In this document: positions 11,454 through 26,400 of the stretch, piece after piece
How the letters are laid out: the number at the start of each line of letters is the position of its first letter
Numbering within the stretch: position 1 is the first letter of the stretch
NCBI RefSeq assembly: GCF_029407905.1
Contig: NW_026577882.1
Span: 558,001 to 622,000 of the forward strand
DNA length: 64,000 bases
DNA from: Bubalus kerabau
Taxonomy: Eukaryota; Chordata; Mammalia; Artiodactyla; Bovidae
Reading direction: 5' to 3'
Position numbers and translations under genes: made by a program
Notes under the pieces: model-generated
What the model was told of the DNA's origin: nothing
The model's input: only the letters and a program-made list of their open reading frames with translations
The model's database searches: none

Positions 11454-11463
11454 CTCTTGTGGA
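11454..11463. repeat. Probable right target-site duplication of the L1
   Basis: CTCTTGTGGA, the partner of 3294-3303 with one mismatch. Directly after it the satellite monomer resumes with CTTTGGAGAGAG. Confidence 0.55.
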
Positions 11464-14400
11464 CTTTGGAGAGAGCACGCGGGATTGCTCTCCAGGCCAT
11501 GCAGGAAAAGAAGGCCCTCATCTCGCGATGTCGGGGGAGTCTCGTGGTTTTTCTGGAGCTGCGGTGCCAGTGTGGGGTTTCTCACAAGGTACAACCGGGA
11601 GCTCAGGGAGCCTCTCGTGTGGTGTCAGGGAAGTCAAGTCTCCATACGAGTGGCGAGGGGGCACACGTCATTGCTCTCGAGTCATGGTAGTGGAATCAGG
11701 GCTCAACACAATGAAAAAGGACACTCGAGGTCTTTCTCGGGTTGCAGCAGGAAACCCTGTGTTCCCTCGACTTGTGCCTGTGACCTCAGGTAGCTTCTCA
11801 GGGTGCCTCTGAGAAGTCAGGGATACTATGGAGCTGGGAGAGGCCTCTCGGGACTCCACTGGGTTTGCTGCAATGGAAGAGGGCCTAATCTCGAGATCAG
11901 GAAGGAACCTCAGGGTTCCTCTCCATTTCTGACTCAGATCGCAGGGTCCCTGCAGAGTTGGGACAGGAGAGTCAGGCCTCGTCTTTTGTGGAGGAATGGA
12001 ACTCCGCTTGCCTCTCGAGTTGTTCAAGGAGTGACAGGCCACTTGGCGAGCTGTGTGTGGAACCTGCGGTTTTTTCCAGACAATGCATGGGGGTGTCAGT
12101 GCCCCTACGTGATGTGCTTTCATCCACAGGGTTGCCTTCGAAGTGGTGTGCGGGCATCGGGTTCTTATCAAGAGCGGACCAGGAAATCGGGGTCTTTTGG
12201 AATGCGGCACCACACACGAGGCTACGTCTCGAATTTCCTCGTGAGACGGGCCTCATGCTGAGGTGCCCCTGGAAGGTGGGGAAAGCCTTCCAGACAAAGC
12301 AGGTTAATCGACCCTCCTGTCGCGATCAGGAGGGGAGAAGGGGCTCAGATGAAGTGGTGCCCGGAACCTCGGTGTTCCCCTCGAGTGAGACCAGTATGTC
12401 AGGGAACTTTTGGGGTCACATGAAGCTTGCCAAATACTGTTTCAAACTTCAAGACGAAACGTGGGACTTCTCTTGAGACGCTGTGGCGGGCAAGGGCCTC
12501 ATCTTGTGATGAAGGGGAAACCACGTGGTTTTTTTCGAGTTGCGATGGGATTGTTGACTTACGACGGGGAATTCAGGCTTCCTCTTGTGTTGGCCCAGGG
12601 AAGTCCATTCTTCCATTCGAGTTGCCAGGGAGAGCTGGGTGGGAATTGCTCTCGAGTCACGGCAGGTCAAAATAGACCTCATCTAGGCTTGTGTCCAGGA
12701 CCTAATGTTCCTCTCCAGGGGCGATAGGGATCACGGGGACGCATTCCAGACTCACCCAGTGAGTCAGGCCTCGGCTTGAGGGGAAGCAAAGGATTCTGAT
12801 ATCCTCCTGGGTCGCGATAGGTATCTCTTGGAGCCCACTGAGTGGCCTCCAGGGAGTCAAGCCTCCTGTGGAGTTGGAGAGAGGACTCGGGATTGCTCTC
12901 CAGGCCATACAGGAAGAGAAGGCCCTCAGCTCGCAATGACGGGGGCGTCTTGTGGTTTTTCTCGAGTTGGGGCGCAAGTATGAGTTTTCTCACGAGGTAC
13001 GACGGGGAGCTCAGGGAGCCTCTCGTGTGGCGCCAGGAAAGTCAGGTCTCTATGCGTGTGATGAGGGGGAGCCCATAAATGCTATCGAGTCATGGTAGGG
13101 AAATCGGGACTCAAGACGCGTTGAAGAAGGAGTCTCGAGGTCTTTCTCAGGTTGCGGCAGGAAACCCTGGGTTCCCTCGACTTGAACCGGTGACCTCAGG
13201 GAGCTTCTCAGGGTGCCTCTGAGAAGTCAGGCATACTGTGGACTTGGGAGGGGCTCTCGGAACTCCACTGGATTTGGTGCAATGGCAAAGGTTCTCATCT
13301 CGAGTTGAAGCAGGAACCTAAGGGTTCCTCTCCATTTCAAACTCCGACCACAGGGTCCCTGAAGAGTTGGGACAGGAGAGTCAGGCCTCGTCTTGTGTGG
13401 AGGAATTGAACTCTGCTTGCCTCTCGAGTTGTTCACAGGATAACAGACCATTTGTCGAGCTGTGAGTGGAACCTTCGGTTTTTTCCGTAAGATGCATGAG
13501 GGGGTCAGTGCCCCTTCGTGTTGTGCCTTCATCCACAGGGTTGCCTTCAAAGAGGTGTCCGGATATCGGGTTCTTATCAAAAGCGGAGCAGGAAATCGGG
13601 GTCTTTCAGAACGTGGCACCATCCATGAGGCTACGTCTCGAATTTCTTCGTTAGACTGGTGTCATCCTGAGGTGCGCCATGAAGATCGGGAACCCCTTCC
13701 AGACAAAGCAGGGGAATCGACCATCTTGTCGCGACCAGGAGGAGTGAAAGGGCTCAGTTGAAGTCGTGCCGGGAACCTCGGTGTTCCCCTCGAGTGGGAC
13801 CGGTGTGTCGGGAAACTTTTGGGGTCGCTTCAAGGGTGCCAAGTACCGTTTTGCACTTCAATACGGACTTGGGGCTTCACTTGACATGCTGTAGAGGGCA
13901 AGGGCCTCATCTTGGGATGACGGGGGAATCACGTGGTTTTTCTCAAGGTGCGGAGGGATTCTCGAATTACGACGGGGAATTCAGGCTTCCTCTTGTGTTG
14001 GCCCAGGGAAGTCCAATCTTCCATTCGAGTTTCGAGGGAGAGCTGGGGTTTGCTCTTGAGTCACTGCAGGGCAAAAGAGACCTCATCTAGGCTTGTGTCC
14101 AGGACCTAATATTCCTCTCCAGGTCCGACAGCGATCTCGGGGTTGCATTCCAGACGCATCCTGGGAGTCAGAGCTCGACTCGAGGGGAAGCAAAGGACCC
14201 CGCTCTCCTTTTGAGTCGCCACAGGTGTCTCTTGGAGCCCACTGAGTGGCCTAAAGGGAGTCAAGCCCCCTGTGGAGTTTGGAGAGAGGACTCAGGATTG
14301 CTTTCCAGGCCATGCAGGAAAAGAAGGCCTTCATCTCGCGATGACGGAGGGGTATCGTGGGTTTTCTCGACCTGCGGAGCCAGTGTGGGATTTCTCACGA

Positions 14401-17400
14401 GGTATGACGGGGAGTTCAGGTAGCCTCTCGCGTGGCGCCAGGGAAGTCAGGTCTCCATGGGCGGGGCAAGGGGGAGCGCGTCATTGCTCTCCAGTCAGGG
14501 TAGGGGAATCGGGCCTCATGACGGGTTGAAAAAGGACTCTCGATGTCTTTCTAGGGTTGCGGCAGGAAACCCTGGGTTCCCTTGACTTGTGCCGGTGACC
14601 TCAGGGAGCTTCTCAGGTGCCTCTGAGAAGTCAGGGACACTGTGGATTTGGGAGAGGCCTCTCGGGACTCCTCTGGGTTTGGTGCAATGGAAGAGGGCCT
14701 CATCTCGAGTTGGGGCAGGAACCTCAGGGTTCTGCTTCTGACTTCCTGGAGCCGGATCTGACTCAGATAGCAGGGTCCCTGCTGAGTTTGCTCAGGAGTC
14801 AGGTCTCGTGTTCTGCGGAGGAATGGAACTCCGCTTACATCTCAAGTTGTTCAAGGATGACACCACTTTTCGTGATGTGTGTGGAACCTGCGGGTATTTC
14901 AGAGATGCACGGGGGCGTCAGTGCTCCTTCCTGTTGTGCCTTCATCCACAGGGTTGCCTTCGAAGAGGTGTCCGGGCATCGGGTTCTCCTCAAGTGCGGA
15001 CCGGGAAATCGGGGTCTTTCAGCATGTTGCACCACCCACTAGGCTACGTCTCGAATTTCCTCGTGAGATCGGCCTCATCCTGAGGTGCGCAGGAAAGTCT
15101 GGGAACCCTTTCCAGACAAAGCAGGGGAATCGACCCTCCTTTCGGGATCAGGAGAAGAGAAAGGGCTCAGATTAAGTAGTGCCGGGAACCTCGGTGCTCC
15201 CCTTGAGTGAAACTGGTAAGTCGGGTAACTTTTCGGGTTGCATCAAGGGTGACAAGTACCGTTTCGCACTTCAAGATGGAACCTGGGACTTCTCTTGAGA
15301 CGCAGTAGTGGGCAAGGGCCTCATCTAGCGCTGACGGGGGACCCACGTGTTTTTTCTCGAGTTGTGGCCGGATTCTTGAATTACGAGGGGGAATACAGGT
15401 TTCCTCTTGTGTTGGCCCAGGGAAGTCCAATCTTCCATTCGAGTTGCAAGTGAGAGCTGGAGATTTCTCTTGAGTCACTGCAGGGCAAAATAGAGCTCAT
15501 CTAGGCTTGTGTCCAGAACCGAATTTTTCTCTCCAGGGGCGACAGGGATCTTGGGGTTGCATTCCAGACTCACACGGGGAGTCAGGCCTCGTCTCGAAGG
15601 GAATGAATGGACTCCGCTCTCCTCTCGAGTCGCGACGGGTATCCCTTGGAGCCCAAGAGTGGCCTAAATGGAGTTAAGCCTCCTGTGGAGTTTGGAGAGA
15701 GGACTCGGGATTGCTCTCTAGGCCATGCAGGAAAAGAAGGCCCTCATCTCGCGATGACGAGGGCGTCTCGTGGGTTTTCTCAAGGTGCAGTGCCTGGTTG
15801 GGGTTTCTCACGAGATAGGACGGGGAGCTCAGGGAGACTCCTGTGGTGCCACGGAAGTCAGGTCTCCATGGACGTGGTGTGGGGGAGCGCCTCATTGCTC
15901 TCGAGTCATGGTAGGGGAATCAAGCCTCAAGACGCTTCGAAGAAGAACTCTCGAGGTCTTTCTCAGGGTGTGGCAGGAAACCCTGGGTTCCCTCGACTTG
16001 TGCCCATGACCTCAGGGAGCTTAGCGGGGTTCCTCTGAGAAGTCAGGGATACTGTGGAGTTGAGAGGGGCTTCTCGGGACATCACAGGGACTGGTGCAAT
16101 TGAAGAGGACCTAATCTCGGATTGAGGCAGTAACGTCAGGGTTCCTCTCCATTTCTGACTCGGATAGCAGGGTCCCTGCAGAGTTGGGACAGGAGAGTCA
16201 GACCTCGTCTTGTGTGGAGTAATGGAACTCCGCTTGCCTCTCGAGTTGTTCACGGGATGACAGGCCACCTGTCGAGTGTATGTGGAACCTGCGGTTTTGG
16301 GGGACGATGCACGGGGGTGTCAGTGCCCCTTCGTGTTGTGCCTTCATCCACAGGGTTACCTTCGAAGAGGTGACCGGGCATCGGGATCTTATCAATAGCG
16401 GACCAGGAAATCGGGGTCTTTCGGCATGTGGCACAACCCACGAGGCTACGTCTCGACTTCCCTCGTGAGACTGGCCTCATCCTGAGGTTCGCCGGGAAGT
16501 CTGGGAACCCCTTCCAGACAAAGCAGGGGAATCGACCCTCCTGTCGCCATCAGGAGGGGAGAAGAGGCTCAGCTGAAGCGGTGCTGGGAACCTCCATGTT
16601 CTCCTCGAGTGAGACCGGGGTGTCAGGGAAATTTGGGGGTCGCATCAAGGGTGCCAAGTACCGTTTCACACTTCAAGACGGAACATGGGACTTCCCTGGA
16701 GACGCTATAGCTGACAGGGGCCTCATATTTCGATGACGGAGGAGCCACGTTGTTTTTCTCCAGTTTCCGCGGGATTCTCGAATTACAATGGGGAATACAG
16801 GCTTCCTCTTGTGTTGGCCCAGGGAAGTCCAATCATCCATTCGAGTTGCGAGGGAGAGCTGGGGATTGCACTTGAGTCAATGCAGGACAAAAAAGACCTC
16901 ATTTAGGCTTGTGTCCAGGACCGAGTTTTCCTCTACAGGGGCAACACGGATCTCGGGATCCCATTCCAGACTCACCCAAGTAGTCAGGCCTCGGCTCGAG
17001 GGGAAGCAACGGACTCTGCTCTCCTCTAGAGTAGCGACGTGTATCTCTTGGAAGCTACTGAGTGGCCTAAAGGGAGTCAGGCCTCCAGTGGAGTTTGGAT
17101 AGTGGACTCGGGATTGCTCTCTAGGTCATGTAGGAAAAGAAGGCCCTCATCTTACGATGATGGGGGCGTCTCGTGAGTTTTCTCAAGCGGCGGTGCCAGT
17201 GTGGGGTTTTCATGAGGTAGGACGGGGAGCGCAGGGAGCCTCTCGTGTGGCGCCAGGGAAGTTAGGTTTCAATGGGCGTGGCGAGGGGAATGCGTCATTG
17301 CTCTTCAGTCATGGTAGGGTATCGGGCCTCAAGACGCGGTAAAGAAGGACTCTCAAGGTCTTTCTCAGAATGCAGCAGGAAACCCTGGGTTCACTCGACT

Positions 17401-20400
17401 TGTGCCAGTGACCGCAGAGAGCTTCTGAGGGTGCCTCTGAGAATCAGGGATACTGTGGAGTTTTAGGGGCCTCTCGGGACTCCACTGGGTATGGCGCAAT
17501 GGAAGAGGGCCTCATTTCGAGTTGATGCAGGAACGTCAGGTTTCATCTACATTTCTGACTCCGATCGCACGGTCCCTGCAGAGTTGGGAAAGGAGAGTCA
17601 GGCCTTCTCTTGTGTGGAGGAACGGAACTCCGCATGCCTCTCTAGTTCTTCCAGGGATGACAGGACACTTGTCGATCTGTGTTTGGAATCTGCGTGTTTT
17701 TCCGTACTATGCATGGGGATGTCAGTACCCCTTCGTGTTGTGCATTCATTCACAGGTTTGCTTTCGAAGAGGTGTCCTGGCATCGGGTTCTTATTAAGAG
17801 CGGACCGGGAAATCGGGGTCTTTCCGCATGTGGCAGCACCCACCAGGCTACGTCTCGAATTTCCTAGTGAGACCGGCCTCATCCTGAGGTGCGCCGGGAA
17901 GGTCGGAACCCCTTGCAGACAAAGCAGGGGAATCGACCCTCCTGTCTCGATCAGGAGGGGAGAAGGGGCACAGATGAGGTGATGCCGGGAACCTCGGTGT
18001 TCCCTTCCAGTGAGACCAGTGTGTTGGGGAACTTTTGGGGTCACATCAAAGGTGCCAAGTACCGTATCGCACTTCAAGATGGAACGTAAGACTTCTTTTG
18101 AGACGCTGTAGCGGCAATGGCCGCATCTTGCGATGAAGAGGGAACGACGTGGTTTTTCTCGAGTTGTGGCGGGATTCTTGAGTTACAACGGGAAATTCAG
18201 GCTTCCTCTTCTGTTGGCCCAGGGAAGTCCAGTCTTCCATTCGAGTTGCGAGGGAGAGTTGGGGATTGCTCTCGAGTCACTGCAGGAAAACAGAGACCTC
18301 ATCTAGGCTTGTGTCCAGGACCTAATGTTTCTCTCCAGGGGCGACAGGGATCTCCGGTTCACATATCAGACACACCCGAGGAGTCAGGCCTCGCCTCGAG
18401 GGGAAGGAAAAGACTCCGCTCTCCTCTCGAGTCGCGACGGGTATGTCTTGGAGTCCACTGAGTGACCAAAAGGGAGTCAAGCCTACTGTGGAGTTTGGAG
18501 AGAGGACTCGGGATTGCTCTCCAGGCCGTGCTAGAAAAGAAGGCCGTCATGTCGCGAAAACGGGGGCGTCTCGTGGGTTTTCTCTATCTGCGGCGCCAGT
18601 GTGGGGTTTCTCACGAGGTATGATGGGGAGCTCAGGGAGCCTCTCGTGTGGCGCCAGGGAAGTCAGGGCTTCATGAGTGTAGCAGAGGGAGTGCGTCATT
18701 GCCCTCGAGTCATGGTAGGGGAATCAGGCCTCAAAGCGTGTTGAAGAAGGACTCTTGAGTTCTTTCTATGGTGGCGGCAGTAAACCCTGGGTTCACTCGA
18801 ATTGCGCTGGTGACCTCAGGGAGCTTCTCAGGGTGCCTCTGAGAAGTCAGGAATACTGTGGAGCTGGGACGCGTCTCTTGGGACTCCACTGGGTTTCGTG
18901 CAATGGAAGAGGTCCTAATCTCGAGTGGAGGCAGGAACCTCAGCGTTCCTCTCGTGACTTCACTGGCGCTGGTCTGATTCGGATGGCAAAGTCCCTGCAG
19001 AGTTGGGACAGGAGAGTCAGGCCTCGTCTTGTGTAGAGGAATGAAACCCCACTTGCCTCTCGAGTTCTTCAGGGGTGACAAGCCACTTGTTGAGCTGTAT
19101 GTAGAACCTGCGGGTTTTTCCAGACGATGCACGAGGGTGTCAGTGCCCCTTTGTGTTGTGCCTTCATCCACAGGGTTGCCTTCGAAGAGGTGTCCAGGCA
19201 TCGGGTTCTTATCAAGAGCATACCGGGAAATCATAGTCTTTTGGCATGTGGCACCACCCGCGAGCTACGTCTCGAATTTCCTCGTGAGACCGGCCTCATC
19301 CTGAAGTGCCCCGTGATGGTCGGGAACCCCTTACAAACAAAGCAGGGGAAGTGACCCTCCTATCTCGAACAGGAGGGGAGAAGGGGCTCAAATAAACTGG
19401 TGCCGGGAACCTCGGTGTTCACCTCGAGTGAGACTGATATTTCGGGGAACTTTTGGGGTCACATGAAGGGTGTCAAGTATCGTTTCGCACTTCAAGACGG
19501 AACGTGGGACTTTTCTTGAGAAGCTGTAGCGGGCAAGGGCCTCATCTTGCGATGACAAGGGAACCAAGTGCTTTTTCTCGAGTTGCGGCGGGATTCTCGA
19601 GTTACGAAGGGGAATTCAGGCTTCCTCTTGTGTTGGCCCAGGGAAGTCCAATCTTCCATTCGAGTTGTTAGGGAGAGCGGGGGATTGCTCTCGAGTTACA
19701 GAAGGGCAAAAGAGACCTCATCTAGGCTTGTTTCAGGGACCTAATGTTCCTCTCCAGGGGAGATAGGGATCTCGGGGTTGCATCCCAGACCCACCTGGTG
19801 AGTCAGGCCTTGTCTCGAGGGGAAGCAAAGGACTCCATTCTCCTCTCGAGTCGCGACGGGTATCTCTTGGAGCCCACTAAGTGGCCTAAAGGGAGTCAAG
19901 CCTCCTGTGGAGTTTGGAAAGAGGATTCGGGATTCCTCTCCAGGCCATGCAGGAAAAGAAGGCCCTCATCTCGCGATGACAGGGGCGTATGGTGGGTTTT
20001 CTCGAGCTGCGGCGTCAGTGTGGGGTTTCTCACGAGGTACGACAGGGAGCTCAGGGAGCCTCTCTTATGGCGCCAGGGAAGTCAGGTCTCCATGTGTGTG
20101 GCGAGAGGGTGCGTGTCATTTCTATAGAGCCATGGAAGCAGATTCAGGCTTCAAGACACGTTGAAGTAGGACTCTCGAGGTCTTTTTCGCATTGTGGCAG
20201 GAAACCCTGGATTCCCTCGACATGTGCCGGTGACCTCATGGAGCTTCTCCGGGTGCCTCTGAGAAGTCAGGGGTACTGTGGAGTTGGGAGGGGCCTCTCT
20301 GGACTCCACTGGGTTTGGTGCAATGGATGAGAGCCTCATCTCGAGTGGAGGCAGGAACCTCATGTTTCCTCTCCTGGGTTTCCTGTCGCTGGTACTGACT

Positions 20401-23400
20401 CGGATCGCAGTTTCCCTGCAGAGTTGGTACAGAAAATCAGGTCTCGTCTTGTGTGGAGGAATGGAACTCCACTTGCCTCTCGAGTTGTTCACGGGCTGAT
20501 AGACCACTTGTTGAACTGTGTTTGTAACCTGCGGGTTTTTCTGGACGATGCACGGGGGTGTCAGTGCCCCTTCATGTTGTGCTTTCATCCACAGGTTTTC
20601 CTTCGTAAAGGTGTCAGGGCATCACGTTCTTATCAAGAGCAGACCGGGAAATCGGGGTCTTTCGGCTTGTGGCACCACCCACGAGGCTACGTCTCGAATT
20701 TCCTCGTGAGACCTGCCTCATCCTTAGGCGCGCCTTAAAGGTCGGGAACCCCTTCCAGACATAGCAGGGGAATTGACACTCCTGTCGCGATCACGAGGGG
20801 AGAAGGAGCTCAAATGAAGTGGTTCCGGGAACCTCGGTGTTCCTTTCGAGTGAGACCGGTATGTCGGGGAATTTTGAGATTGCATCAAGGGTGCCAAATA
20901 CCGTTTCGCACTTCAAGACAGAACGTGGGACTTCTCTTGAGTCGCTGTAGCGGGCAAGGGCCTCATCTAGCGCTGATGGGGGAACCACGTGGATTTTCTC
21001 GAGTTTCGGCGGGATTCTCGAGTTACGATGTCGAATTCAGGCTTCCAATTGTATTGGCCCAGGGAAGTCCAATCTTCCATTCGATTTGCGAGGGAGAGCT
21101 GGCGATTGCTCCCTAGTAACTGCAGTGCAAAATAGACCTCATCTAGGCTTGTGTCCAGGACCGAATTTTCCTCTCCAGGTGCGACAGGAACTCGGGGTTG
21201 CATTCCAGACTCACACGGGGAGTCAGGCCTCGTCTCGAGGGGAAGCAAAGGACTCCGCTCTCCCTTCAAGTCCTGACAGGTATCTCTTGGAGCCAACTGA
21301 GAGGCCTAAAGAGAGTCAAGCCTCCTGTGGAGTCTGGAGAGAGGACTCGGTTTTGCTCTCCATGCCAGGCAGGAAAGAAGTCTCTCATCTTGTGATGACG
21401 GGGGCGTATCGTGGGTTTTCTCGAGCTGCGGTGCCTGAATGGGGTTTCCGAAGAGGTACGACGGGGAGCTCAGGGAGACTCTCTTCAGGCGTCAGGGAAG
21501 TCAGGTCTCCATGCGCATGGCGATGGGGAGCGGGTCTTTGCTCTCGAGTCATGGTAGGGGAATCGGGCCTCAAGACGCGCCGAAGGACTCTCAAGGTCTT
21601 TCTCGGGTCGCAGCAGGAAACCCTGTGTTCCCTCGACTTGTGCCGGTGACCTCAGGTAGATTCTCAAGGTGCCTCTGAGAATTCAGGGATACTGTGGAGT
21701 TGGGAGGGGCCTCTCGCGACTCATCTGGGTTTGGTGCAATGGAAGAGGGCCTCATCTCGAGTTGAGGCAGGAACCTCAGGTTTCCTCTCCATTTCTGACT
21801 CGGATGGCAGGGTCCCTGAAGAGTTGGGACAGAAGAGTCAGGCCTCGTCTTGTGTGGAGGAAACGAACTCTGCTTGCCTATCGAGTTGTTCATGGGGTGA
21901 CATTCCACTTGTCGAGCTGTGTGTAGAACCTGCGTGTTTTTCTGTACGATGCACGGGAGTTTTAGTAACCCTTCTGTTGTGCCTTCATCCACAGGGTTGC
22001 CTTCGAAGTGGTGTCCGGGCATCGGGTTCTTATCCAGAGTGGACCGAACAATCGGGGTCTTTTGGCATGTGGCACCACCCACGAGGCTACGTCTCGAATT
22101 TCCTCCTGAGAAAGGCCTCATCCTTAGGTGCGCCAGGATGGGCGGGAACTCCTTCCAGGCAAAGCAGGGGAATTTACCCTCCTGTCGTGATCAGGAGGGG
22201 AGAAAGTGATCAGATGAAGTGGTGCCGGGAACTTCGGTGTTCCCCTCGGTTAGAACGGTGTGTCGGGGAACTTTTGGGGTTACATCAAGGGTGAAAAGTA
22301 CCATTTCGCACTTCAAGACGGAACGTGGGACTTCACTTGAGACGCTGTAGCGGGCCAGGGCCTCATCTTGGGATGACGAGTGAACCACGTGGTTTTTCTC
22401 GCATTGCGGTGGGAGTCTCGAGTTTCGACGGGGGATTCAGATTTCCTCCTGTGTTGGCCCATGGAAGTCCAATCTTTCATTCGAGTTTCGAGGGTGAGCT
22501 GGGATCCCACTCGAGTCACTGCGGGGCAAAATAGACCATATCTAGGCTTGTGTCCAGGACCGAATATTCCTCTCCAGGGGTGACAGGGATCTCGGGGTGG
22601 CATTTCAGACTCACCCGGGAAGTCCGGCCTTGTTTCTAGGGGAAGCAAAGTACTCCTGTTTCCTCTCGAGTCGCGACGGGTACCTATTGAGCGCACTGAG
22701 TAGCCTTAGTGAGTCAAGCCTCCCGTGGAGTTTGGAGAGACGACTCGGGATTGCCCTCCAGGCCATGCAGTTAATGATGGCCCTCATCTCACTATAACGG
22801 GGGCGTCTCGTGGGTTTTCTCGAGCTGCGGCGCCAGTGTGGGGTTTCTCACGAGGTACGACGGGGACCTCAGGGAGCCTCTCGTGAGGTGCCAGGGAAGT
22901 TAAGTCTCCATGCGCATGGGTACTGGGAGCGCTTCATTGCTCTTGAGACATGGTAGGGGAATCGGGCCTCAAGATGCATCAAAGAAGGACTATCCAATCT
23001 TTCTCGGGTTGCGGCAGGAAACCCTGGGTTCCATCGACTTGTGCTGGAGATCTCAGGGAGCTTGTCAGGGTGCCTCTGAGAAGTCAGGGACACTGTGGGT
23101 TGGAGGGACCTCTCGGGACTCCAGTGGTTTTGGTGCTATGGAAGAGGGCCTCATCTTGAGTTGAGGCAGGAACCTCAGGGTTCCTCTCCATTTCTGATTC
23201 GGATTGAAGGGTCCCAGCAGATTTGGGACAGGAGAGTCAGGCCTCGTCCTGTGTGGAGAATGGAACTCAGCTTGCCTCTCGAGTTGTGCATGGGGTGACA
23301 GACCACGTGTCGAGCTGTGTGTGGAACCTGTAGGTTTTTCTCGACGGTGCACGGGTGTGTCTGTGCCCCTTCGTGTTGTGCCTTCATCCACAGGGTTGCC

Positions 23401-26400
23401 TTCTAAGGGGTGTCCAGGCATCGGGTTCTTATCAACAGCGGGCCGGGCAATCGGAGTCTTTCGGCATGTGGCACCACCCACGAGGCTACGTCTCGAACTT
23501 CCTCATGAGACCGGCATCATCCTGAGGTGTGCCGTTAAGGTCGGGAAACCCTTGCAGACAAAGCAGGGGAATCGACCCTCCTGTCGTGATCAGGAGGGGA
23601 GAAGGCATTCAAAAGAAATGGTGCCGGGAACTTCGGTGTTCCCCTCAAGTGAGACTGGTAAGTTGGGGAACTTTTGGGGTCGCATCAAGGGTGCCAAGTA
23701 CTGTTTCGCACTTCAAGATGGAACGTGGGACTACTCTTGAGACGCTGTAGCGGGAAAGTGACTCATATTGCGATGGTGGGGCAACCACTTGGTTTTTCTC
23801 GAGTTACGGCGGGATTCTCGAGTTACGACGGGGATTTCAGGCTTCCTCTTGTGTTGTCCCAGGGAAGTCCAATCTTCAATTCGAGTTGCGAGGGAGAGCT
23901 GGGGATTGCGCACAAGTCACTGTAGGGAAAAAGAGACCTCATCTTGGCTTGTGTCCAGGATCTAATGTTCCTCTCCAGGGGCGACAGGGATCTCGGGGTT
24001 GCATTCCAGACTCACCCGGGGAGTCAGGCCTCATCTCGAGGGGAAGCAAATGACTCCACTCTCCTCTCGAGTCGCGACGGATATCTCTTGGAGCCCACTG
24101 AGTGGCCTACAGGGAGCCAAGCTTCCTGTGGATTTTGGAGAGAGGACTCGGTATTGCTCTCCAGGCCATGCAGAAAAAGAAGGCCCTCATCTCGCGATGA
24201 CAGGGGCATCTCGTGGGTTTTCTCGAGCTGAGGCACAAGTGTGGTGTTTCCCACGTGGTAAGGCTGGGAGCTCAGGGATCATCTTGTGCGGCGCCAGGGA
24301 AGTCAGGTCTCCATGCGCGTGGCGAGGGGGAGTGCGTCATTACTCTCTTGTCATGATAGGGGATTTGGACCTCAAGACGCATTGAAGAAGGACTCTCAAG
24401 GTCTTTCTCAGGTTGTGGCAGGAAACCATGGGTTCCCTCGACTCATGCATGTTACGTCAGGGAGCTTCTCAGGTGCCTCTGTGAAATCAGGGATACTGTG
24501 GAGTTGGGAGTGACCTCTCGGAACTCCACTGGGTTTGGTGAAATGGAAAAAGGCATCATCTTTAGATAAAGCAGGAACATCAGGTTTCCTCTTCATTTCT
24601 GCCTCAGATCGCATGTTCCTGCAGAGTTGGGAGAGGAGAGTCAGGACTCATCTTGTGTGGAGGAATGGAAATCCGCTTGCATCTCGAGTTGTTCACGGGG
24701 TGACAGGCCTCTTGTAGAGCTGTATGTGGAACCTGTGGGTTTTTCTGGACGATGCACAGGGGTGTCAGTGCCCCTTTTGTTGTACCTTCATCCACAGGGT
24801 TGTCTTCAAAGAGGTGTCTGGTCATCGGGTTCTTCTCAAGAGTGTACTGGGAAATCGGGGTCTTTCGGCATGTGGCACCCCCCACGAGGCCACGTCTCGA
24901 AATTTCCCATGAGTCCGGCTTCATCCTGAGGTGCGCCGTGAATGTCGGGAACCCCTTTAAGTCAAAGCATGGGAATCGACCTTCTTGTCGCTATCAGGAG
25001 GGGAGAAGGGGCTCAAAAGAAGTGGTGCCGGGAACCTCGGTGTTCCCCTCAAATGAAACCGGTGTGTCGGGGAACATTTGGGGTCGCATTAAGGGTGCCA
25101 AGTAACGTTTCGCACTTCCACACGGAACGTGGGACTTCTCTTGAGACGCTGTAGTGAGCACGGGCCCCATCTTGTGATGACGGGGGAACCACGTGGTTTT
25201 TCTCGAGTTGCGGCAGGGAATTCAGGCTTCCTCTTGTGTTGGCCCAGGGAAGTCCAAATTTCCATACGAGTTGAGAGCTAGAGCTGGGGGTTGGCTCGAG
25301 TTATTGCAGGGCAAAAGAGACTTCATCTAGGCTTGTGTCTAGGACCTAATGTTCCTTTCAAGGGGCAACAGGGATCTCGGAGTTGCATTCCAGATCCTCC
25401 CGAGGAGTCAGGCCTCTTAAAGACGGTAATGAATGGACTCCCCTCTCCTCTAGAGTCGCGACGGGTATCTCTTAGAGCCCATTGTGTGGCCTCAAGGGAG
25501 TCAAGCCTCCTCTTCAGTTTGGAGAGAGGACTCGGGATTGCTCTCCAGGCCATGCAGGAAAAGAAGGACCTCAGCTCGTGAAGAAGGGGGCGTCTCAGGT
25601 GTTCCTCGAGCTGCGGCGCCCATGGGGGTTTTCTCCGGAGGCAGGACGAAGATCTAAGGGAGCCGCTAGTTCGGCACCAGGGAAGTCAGGTCTCCATGCG
25701 CGTGGCGAGGGGGAGAGCGTCATGTCTCTCGAGTCACGGGAGGGCACTAGGGCCTCGAGACGCGTTGAAGAAGGACTCTCGAGGTCTTTGTCGGGCGGCG
25801 GCGGGAAACCCTCGTTTCCCTCGCCTTCTGCCGGGGACCTTAGGGAACTTCCCAGGGTGCCTCTGAGAGGCGAGGGATCCTGTGGAGGTGGCGGGGCCCC
25901 TCGGGACTCCGCTGGGTCTGGCGCAACGGAAGAGGGCCTCACCTCGAGGGGAGGCAGGAACCTCAGGCTTCCTCTCCGTTTCGGACTCCGACCGCAGGGT
26001 CCCTGCAGAGTTGGGACAGGAGAGTCAGGCCTCGTCTTGTCTGAGGAAGGGAACCCCGCTGGCCTCTCGAGTTGCTCAGGGGGTCTCAGGCCCCTCGTCG
26101 AGCTGTGTGTGGAACCCGCGGGTCTTTGCGGACGATGCACGGGGGTGGCAGTGCCCCTTCGTGTTGTGCCTTCACCCACAGGCTTGCCTTCGAAGAGGGG
26201 TCCGGGCCTCGGGTCCTTCTCAAGAGCGGACCGGGCAATCGGGGGCGTTCGGCATGTGGCACCACCCACGTGGCTCGTCTCGAATTTCCTGGTGAGACCG
26301 GCCTCCTTCTGAGGTGCGCCGGGAAGGCCGGGAACCCCTTCCAGACCACGCAGGGGAATCGCCTCTCCTGTCGCGATCCGGAGGGGAGAAGGGGCTCAGA

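Noticed and set aside
25482..26312. The longest satellite frame on the plus strand (276 codons), overlapped by a 224-codon minus-strand frame
   Set aside because: Both lie in the GC-rich divergent subfamily, where stop codons are rare. Homologous positions in the other two blocks break the frame, so it is not under coding constraint.
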